NCBI GenBank assembly: GCA_023399215.1
Contig: JAEWQJ010000043.1
Coordinates: forward strand, 1 to 64,000
Reading direction: 5' to 3'
From: Methanobacteriota archaeon
GTDB taxonomy: Archaea; Halobacteriota; Methanosarcinia; Methanosarcinales; Methanosarcinaceae
Length of the DNA: 64,000 nucleotides
Shown piece by piece: positions 59,618 to 64,000 of the stretch. The notes below the pieces were generated by a model that saw only the letters and a program-made list of their open reading frames with translations, made no database searches and was not told where the DNA came from. Position numbers and translations under genes: made by a program. Each line of letters starts with the position of its first letter. Positions within the stretch are counted from its first letter, which is position 1.

Positions 59618-60664
59618 TTACTCTTCCTGTTTTTTCTTCTCTTCATTAAATTCGTTAATGCCTTTTGCGGTATTCTCAAGAAGTTTGAAGGCAAGCTCCT
59701 GATCCGGCCAGAAAGCTAGCCCACAATCTGGACTTGCATATTTTATCCGGTCTCCAAGAGCAGAATAAGCCGTTTCAAGCCTTTTTTTTACGACTGCCGG
59801 AGTTTCCAGGTCAGTAACGATTTTTTGCATGTACTCCTTTTCCTTCCAGACATTAACCCCATACGTTTCATTGACGATGCCAATAAGACTGGAAATATCG
59901 GTTCTTGAGACTCCGAGCCTGATATAGGTGTCTGAATCCTCAAGCACTTTTTTATCCAGGAGGTTCAGATAAGCAGGAGTTGCCGCGTATTCAAAACCTA
60001 TAACATTAATAGGGGTCTCACAGATAAGTTTATATTTTAACGGGGAGTGAAGGTGAATTCCCACATCAGCTCCCTGTTTTCGGGCGTAAGTAGAAGCGAC
60101 AGTGAGAGCAGAGACGATGTCGGTATCAGAAAACTGGATTCTGTCATTTATTCCGAGGCTTGGTTCATCCAGAGCTATAATCTTTATTTTGAAATTTTTC
60201 GCAGCTTCAAAGGCCTGTTTTATAAAATCTTCAATGTCCAGTGCAAGGATATGATAAGCGTCCTTATAACCCGTTGCCCCGAAGGCCTGGAGGTAGAGAT
60301 CTGTTGGACCTGAAATACAAACCCTGACTTCAAGAGTTTCTCCTGTTTCTTCCCTGTACTGTTTTGCAACCTCATCAATTATCTCCAGCTCGAGGATTTT
60401 TGCATTTTCCTCTTTCAGTACATAAGGTTCATAACAGTTTTTTTCGTCTTTGATAATGTCCAGAAACTGTCCGATCATGTCCCTGAACTGAGGATAAGTG
60501 GGAACATGCAGCCCCACGTCGATTTTCTTCCGAAAAGCCTCCCTTACAATGGAAAAAAGTTTCTCATCTTCGTCCCGGTTTTCAGCCGCAGTCTCTATCC
60601 ATTCCCTTGTAATACCCTCAGGCGTGGGAAGGCTGCCTCCATCAGTAAAAATAATGTCCTGCAT
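59618..60664 (-). CDS. Core MetE-type methyltransferase, paralogue B
   Basis: 348 residues, clearly paralogous to A over the full length. It shares the H204-x-H206, E225 and C314 set (IHLHSPLKY, GFEYAATP, SPDCGLAFWP), the DEPSLG segment and the C-terminal FKLLENTAKGI. The two genes probably arose by tandem duplication and may act as a pair or have different methyl donors. A charged C-terminal tail (NEEKKKQEE) is unique to this copy. The frame starts at ATG 60664 with aagaggt immediately upstream. The pair lies head-to-tail on the minus strand and may be one transcription unit. Confidence 0.85.
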   Translation of the reverse strand: MQDIIFTDGGSLPTPEGITREWIETAAENRDEDEKLFSIVREAFRKKIDVGLHVPTYPQFRDMIGQFLDIIKDEKNCYEPYVLKEENAKILELEIIDEVAKQYREETGETLEVRVCISGPTDLYLQAFGATGYKDAYHILALDIEDFIKQAFEAAKNFKIKIIALDEPSLGINDRIQFSDTDIVSALTVASTYARKQGADVGIHLHSPLKYKLICETPINVIGFEYAATPAYLNLLDKKVLEDSDTYIRLGVSRTDISSLIGIVNETYGVNVWKEKEYMQKIVTDLETPAVVKKRLETAYSALGDRIKYASPDCGLAFWPDQELAFKLLENTAKGINEFNEEKKKQEE

Positions 60665-60884
60665 ACCTCTTATTTAAGACAGTATCAAGTATTATAAGTA
60701 TTGGAATTGATTTGAGCTAAAAATTCAAAGCAGAGAAGTCAAAGTAAAGAAGAAAACCAGATTTCCAGATTTTATTTTTTATAGAGATGCATGTTTATAA
60801 TTAATCAATATAGTCATAATTAATTATATTTATGAGAGCAAAACTCGAAGCTGATACGATTATTATCTATCACTTAACTATCTA

Positions 60885-61247
60885 TCAACCGAGTCTGACC
60901 GGGCTTGCAAGAACTTCATCTTTTTCGACTACGACTGCAGTGCCATATGCTAGCAGTTCGGTCATTGCCGAACCTATCTCGGAAGAATCGAACTGGACAC
61001 TCACTACTGCATTGGCTCCAAGAGCCTTTGCATGTTCCTTTAATCGCTCAAGTGCCTGCTCTCTGGACTCGTTCAGGAGTTGCGTGTACTCGTGAATTTC
61101 TCCACCGACAATTGATCGAAGTCCAGCAGCTATGTTTCCACCGAGCCCACGGCTCCGCACAATCAGACCCCAGGTAAATCCAATAGTCCTTGTGATTTTA
61201 TAACCAGGTAAGTATGGTGTACTGACAATTATAATATCATTCGTCAT
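60885..61247 (-). CDS. YbjQ / UPF0145 family protein
   Basis: 120 residues with the YbjQ pattern: IIVSTPYLPGYKITRTIGFTWG at the N-terminus, RGLGGNIAAGLRSIVGGEI, and ALGANAVVSVQFDSSEIG near the end. These proteins form pentameric rings of unknown role. No signal peptide. The gene runs on its own with a 220-base spacer on the 3' side. The ATG at 61247 follows aggataac, a weak ribosome site. Confidence 0.88.
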   Translation of the reverse strand: MTNDIIIVSTPYLPGYKITRTIGFTWGLIVRSRGLGGNIAAGLRSIVGGEIHEYTQLLNESREQALERLKEHAKALGANAVVSVQFDSSEIGSAMTELLAYGTAVVVEKDEVLASPVRLG

Positions 61248-61610
61248 GTTATCCTCAATATACTTGTCAATTAGAATTTCTACAAAAATCTATTTTTATG
61301 ATGGGTAATCCGTCAATATACAAATAGGTTTTAGTTGTGAAATTTAAGTAATAGGTTCATTATTGCAACTTCATTGCAGATCTTACAGTCGTTTGTGCAT
61401 GACTTTACTCACAGTTTGCAGAGAGATTTAACGGAATTAACAGGATAAGCAAAAAAAGGAAAAAGGACTGCCTGAAAACGGGCTTCTCAGGTCTCTATTC
61501 CAGAAAAAGTTTCTTCAATAAATTGTTTACTGTCTCGTCAATCCTCAAGGATTTAACGATTCTGAATAATTGCAATTGATTTTATACGACATTTTGCCAG
61601 TTACGTGACA
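61248..61610. other. Spacer between the YbjQ-family gene and the unknown gene
   Basis: No gene. A weak hairpin (CCTGA/TCAGG, near 61470-61493) follows an AT-rich segment. Nothing else can be supported. Confidence 0.4.
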
Positions 61611-62021
61611 TCAGTACCTTTTCTTATATTTTCTGAGAACCTCTCTATTTACTTCAAAAACTTTTTCATCAATGTAACTTTTTTCATGAGCCCATCCAAA
61701 GAATTTGTCAATGACTTTAGCGGCTGTACCTGTAAACTTCTTGCCTCCTCCTACCTCAACTACATAATCATCAAGGAATTCTTTGATTCCTGATGGAGTG
61801 AGATGCTCAGGGCCGAAAATGTCGCAGTAACTCCTGTTCTCGTGTTCGTGCCGGGCATTATAGAGTTCCCTGTCTTCTTCAGAAAAAGAATCTTCTGCAC
61901 TGAATTCAAGGAATTCCTCGTAAAGAAGGATCACATCTTCAAGATCCAGGAAGGCATCCGGTTTCAAGCTGGCTTCCTGTTCATTCAAGAACATCCGAAA
62001 AGCTTCATTTATCGTGGTCAT
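61611..62021 (-). CDS. Unknown acidic protein (136 aa)
   Basis: A soluble helical protein I do not recognise. It is acidic in the first 70 residues (LDLEDVILLYEEFLEFSAED, then SFSEEDREL). The C-terminal half (GIKEFLDDYVVEVGGGKKFT, then KVIDKFFGWAHEKSYID) resembles the four-helix SAM-like domain at the start of tyrosine recombinases, but there is no catalytic domain. The start MTTINEAF at 62021 has a ggatat-type weak ribosome site. Its neighbours (YbjQ family and argS) do not point to a role. Confidence 0.75.
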   Translation of the reverse strand: MTTINEAFRMFLNEQEASLKPDAFLDLEDVILLYEEFLEFSAEDSFSEEDRELYNARHEHENRSYCDIFGPEHLTPSGIKEFLDDYVVEVGGGKKFTGTAAKVIDKFFGWAHEKSYIDEKVFEVNREVLRKYKKRY

Positions 62022-62334
62022 AATATCCTGCAGCAGTAGTTGTAAATTATCCTTTTTGCTACAAAGGATTTTATATTTTTCTCAAAGCATTCTGCACACA
62101 GGACTGAATAAATGATTTTCAAAAACCAGCGCCCCTAGAAGGCATCCAGACAGCATCAAACCCGCATATACACATAAACAATAAAACACAAAAGTAAGAC
62201 TGAGGAAAAATAAAACAGAAAAGAAAGAAAGAGGAATATCAAGAAAAAAGGGTAAGATCAAGAAAAAAGGGTAAGAAAAGGAAAAAAGGTAAGAAAAGAA
62301 AAAAGGAAAGAGAGAAAAAGAAAAAGAAAAATAT
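62022..62334. other. Spacer with purine-rich low-complexity tract
   Basis: No gene. From about 62210 to 62332 the plus strand is almost pure purine, built of aagaaaaaagggtaag and aaaaggaaaaaggtaag units. The tract lies directly behind the argS stop codon. Confidence 0.7.
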
Positions 62335-64000
62335 TTACATAGATTCGGGAGCTGCAATTCCAAGCGTGTCAAGCGAGTTTGCAAGCACAATCCTTGCGCA
62401 GTTCACAAGAGCCAATCTTGAAGCCCTGACTTTTTCGTCCTCAGCAGCAATTACAGGGACAAAGCGGTAGAACTGATTAAAAGCATCTGCGAGTTCGCGG
62501 GCGTAGATTGCAAGCACATGAGGCTTGAGTTCGCGGGCTGCGAGATCGATTACGCTGTCAAACGATGCCATCTTCTTGATAAGATCGATTTCAGTATCTT
62601 CAACAAGAAGAGAAGGATCGATTTCTGCGGAGGGGTTCCAGGCTGCTTCTTCTTTTGCTTTCTCGAGAATACTGCAGGCGCGGGCATGGGAATACTGAAT
62701 ATAAGGAGCACCCTGCTTCTCAAAATCCAGAGCTTCTTTCCAGTTGAAAACCGTAGACTTTTCAGGGGAGACTCTTACTATATCATATCTTACCGCACCA
62801 ATTCCGACCATTTCCGCAACCTGCTTCTTGAACTCTTCAGAGGTCTCAGGACGGCGAGTTTCGACCTGTTCAAGGGCAGCTTCCGTAACCCTGTCAAAGA
62901 GCTCATCTGCACTTATAAACTGCCCGCGACGGGTGCTCATTGAACCTTCAGGAAGGGAGACAAACTCGAAGATAACGACCTCAGGTTCCTTGACCCCGAT
63001 TGAGTTCAGCGTAGCCCTGAGCTGGCCTGAAATCAGCTTGTGGTCAGCTCCGAAAATATCGATTATGCGATCTGCCTGACCGGCTTTCCATTCATGGTAA
63101 GCAAGATCTCTGGTTGTGTAAAGAGAAGTGCCGTTTGAACGCTGGATAACAAGAGTTTTTTTAAACCCGTAATCCGAAAGATCCACCACAAGAGCCCCTT
63201 TGTCCATTTTTGTCCTTCCGGTCGCCTTGATCCGCTCAACAATATCATGTACTGCGCCGGATTTAAGGAAAGTTGATTCACTGACAAATTTATCATGGAC
63301 AACGTTTAAACGAAGTAAGGTCTCCTTGATCCCGGAAATCGCCAGAGAAACTGCCTTGTAAAAACTGTCGATTGTCTTGACATCCCCGACTTCTACCTTT
63401 TCCATAAGAGCGTCGATTTCCTTTACATACTCCGGGTTTTTATCCAGCTCGACATTGGCTTTGATATACACATCAGCAATGGCAGAGTCGGATTTTCTGG
63501 AAAGGTCAAGCTCAAAGCGTTCACACGCCCAGGAAACTACTGCAATCTGGCGGCCCATATCATTGACATAATACTGTACCTCCACATCATATCCTGCTCG
63601 CCTGAGAATGCGGGCAAGAGTGTCCCCGATAATGGAGTTTCGGATGTGACCTACATGCAGCGGGCCATTCGGGTTTGCTGAGGTGTGTTCAAGTAAAATT
63701 TTGTCCTTTGGGGCTCCACAGCCAAATTTCTCTTTCTCTTCAAGGACTGTAGCAACCGTCTTATCCAGATAGCGCCTGCTCGCATGGAAGTTAATGTAAG
63801 GGCCAGAAGCACTTACTTCTCCTATGTACGAACCATCCGGAATTTCAACCGCAGAAACAATGCGGGTTGCGAGTTCTTTCGGGTTTTGCCTGTACAGACT
63901 TGCCAGTCTGAAAGCGGCTCTGCTTGCGAGGTCAGCGTAAGAAGAGGTTTCGAAGTAGAGTTCGGAATCTTCAATTTCAAGTCCGGCCTTTTGGATAGCG
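62335..64000 (-). CDS. argS: Arginyl-tRNA synthetase (5' end beyond window)
   Basis: Class I synthetase that charges tRNA-Arg. 554 residues are visible, and about 15-20 N-terminal residues lie outside the window. The frame is open through the right window edge, so the Met at 63585 is not the start. The N-terminal additional domain is partly seen (SSYADLASRAAFRLASLYR). Then come HTSANPNGPLHVGHIRN with the HIGH motif HVGH, and later the KMSK-type loop SMSTRRGQFI. The C-terminal anticodon domain ends at LDTLGIAAPESM, typical for ArgRS. No promoter or neighbour upstream can be judged. Confidence 0.96.
   Translation of the reverse strand, partial: AIQKAGLEIEDSELYFETSSYADLASRAAFRLASLYRQNPKELATRIVSAVEIPDGSYIGEVSASGPYINFHASRRYLDKTVATVLEEKEKFGCGAPKDKILLEHTSANPNGPLHVGHIRNSIIGDTLARILRRAGYDVEVQYYVNDMGRQIAVVSWACERFELDLSRKSDSAIADVYIKANVELDKNPEYVKEIDALMEKVEVGDVKTIDSFYKAVSLAISGIKETLLRLNVVHDKFVSESTFLKSGAVHDIVERIKATGRTKMDKGALVVDLSDYGFKKTLVIQRSNGTSLYTTRDLAYHEWKAGQADRIIDIFGADHKLISGQLRATLNSIGVKEPEVVIFEFVSLPEGSMSTRRGQFISADELFDRVTEAALEQVETRRPETSEEFKKQVAEMVGIGAVRYDIVRVSPEKSTVFNWKEALDFEKQGAPYIQYSHARACSILEKAKEEAAWNPSAEIDPSLLVEDTEIDLIKKMASFDSVIDLAARELKPHVLAIYARELADAFNQFYRFVPVIAAEDEKVRASRLALVNCARIVLANSLDTLGIAAPESM

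Overview
The window looks like a chromosome segment of a Methanosarcina-type methanogenic archaeon. The evidence is the archaeal gene set (thermosome, Orc1/Cdc6, RadB, Hef, Sec61-beta, TRAM proteins), a phosphoseryl-tRNA synthetase (SepS), an S-layer protein with two copies of the Methanosarcina tile domain, and long AT-rich spacers with archaeal TATA boxes. I see no rRNA, no intact insertion sequence, no CRISPR array and no prophage. The species cannot be told from the sequence alone.

Layout. 1-5.4 kb: the tail of a Cys/Thr-repeat protein, a decayed spacer, moaA with a small partner ORF, surE, and a 1.6 kb spacer that holds a candidate structured RNA. 5.4-7.5 kb: a HEPN-type gene broken by a stop codon and a pentapeptide-repeat/ion-channel fusion. 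7.7-18.1 kb: information processing (glyS, hef, two small conserved proteins, translin, sepS coupled to a DUF169 gene). 18.4-24.5 kb: a class C beta-lactamase-like hydrolase, a gene remnant, the thermosome and an Orc1/Cdc6 ATPase beside 1 kb of AT-rich repeats. 24.5-33.2 kb: a polyphosphate cluster (CYTH/HD-like/CHAD protein, Ppx, Ppk) with a small b5-like lipoprotein, a secreted peptide and a duplicated ppk end. 33.8-41.2 kb: a MutS-family ATPase, a membrane-anchored hydrolase overlapping Sec61-beta, an MtnA-type isomerase, inositol-phosphate synthase and RadB. 42-45.6 kb: an anaerobic ribonucleotide reductase operon (redoxin, NrdD, NrdG). 46-54.8 kb: ThiL, the S-layer protein, a divergent regulator and a NitT/TauT-type ABC transporter. 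55-57.5 kb: a bactofilin-like protein, four tandem 68-residue TRAM proteins and tRNA-Lys(CUU). 58-64 kb: a ribbon-helix-helix protein, two tandem core methionine synthase paralogues, a YbjQ-family protein, an unknown protein and the bulk of argS.

How the genes work together. The clearest functional groups are polyphosphate synthesis, degradation and binding (Ppk, Ppx, CHAD); deoxynucleotide synthesis with its own redoxin; the three-gene ABC uptake system, with a hairpin after the binding-protein gene; and the TRAM array behind a long leader. The other genes are mostly single housekeeping units, each with its own spacer.

The most unusual points are the TRAM quadruplication, the RadB frame that seems to start at an ATA codon, HxH in place of the expected HxC zinc motif in both core MetE proteins, the structured spacer RNA candidate, two related gene remnants 20 kb apart, and a ppk 3' duplication. 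I found no new defence system. The closest thing is the broken HEPN gene at 5.4-5.8 kb.
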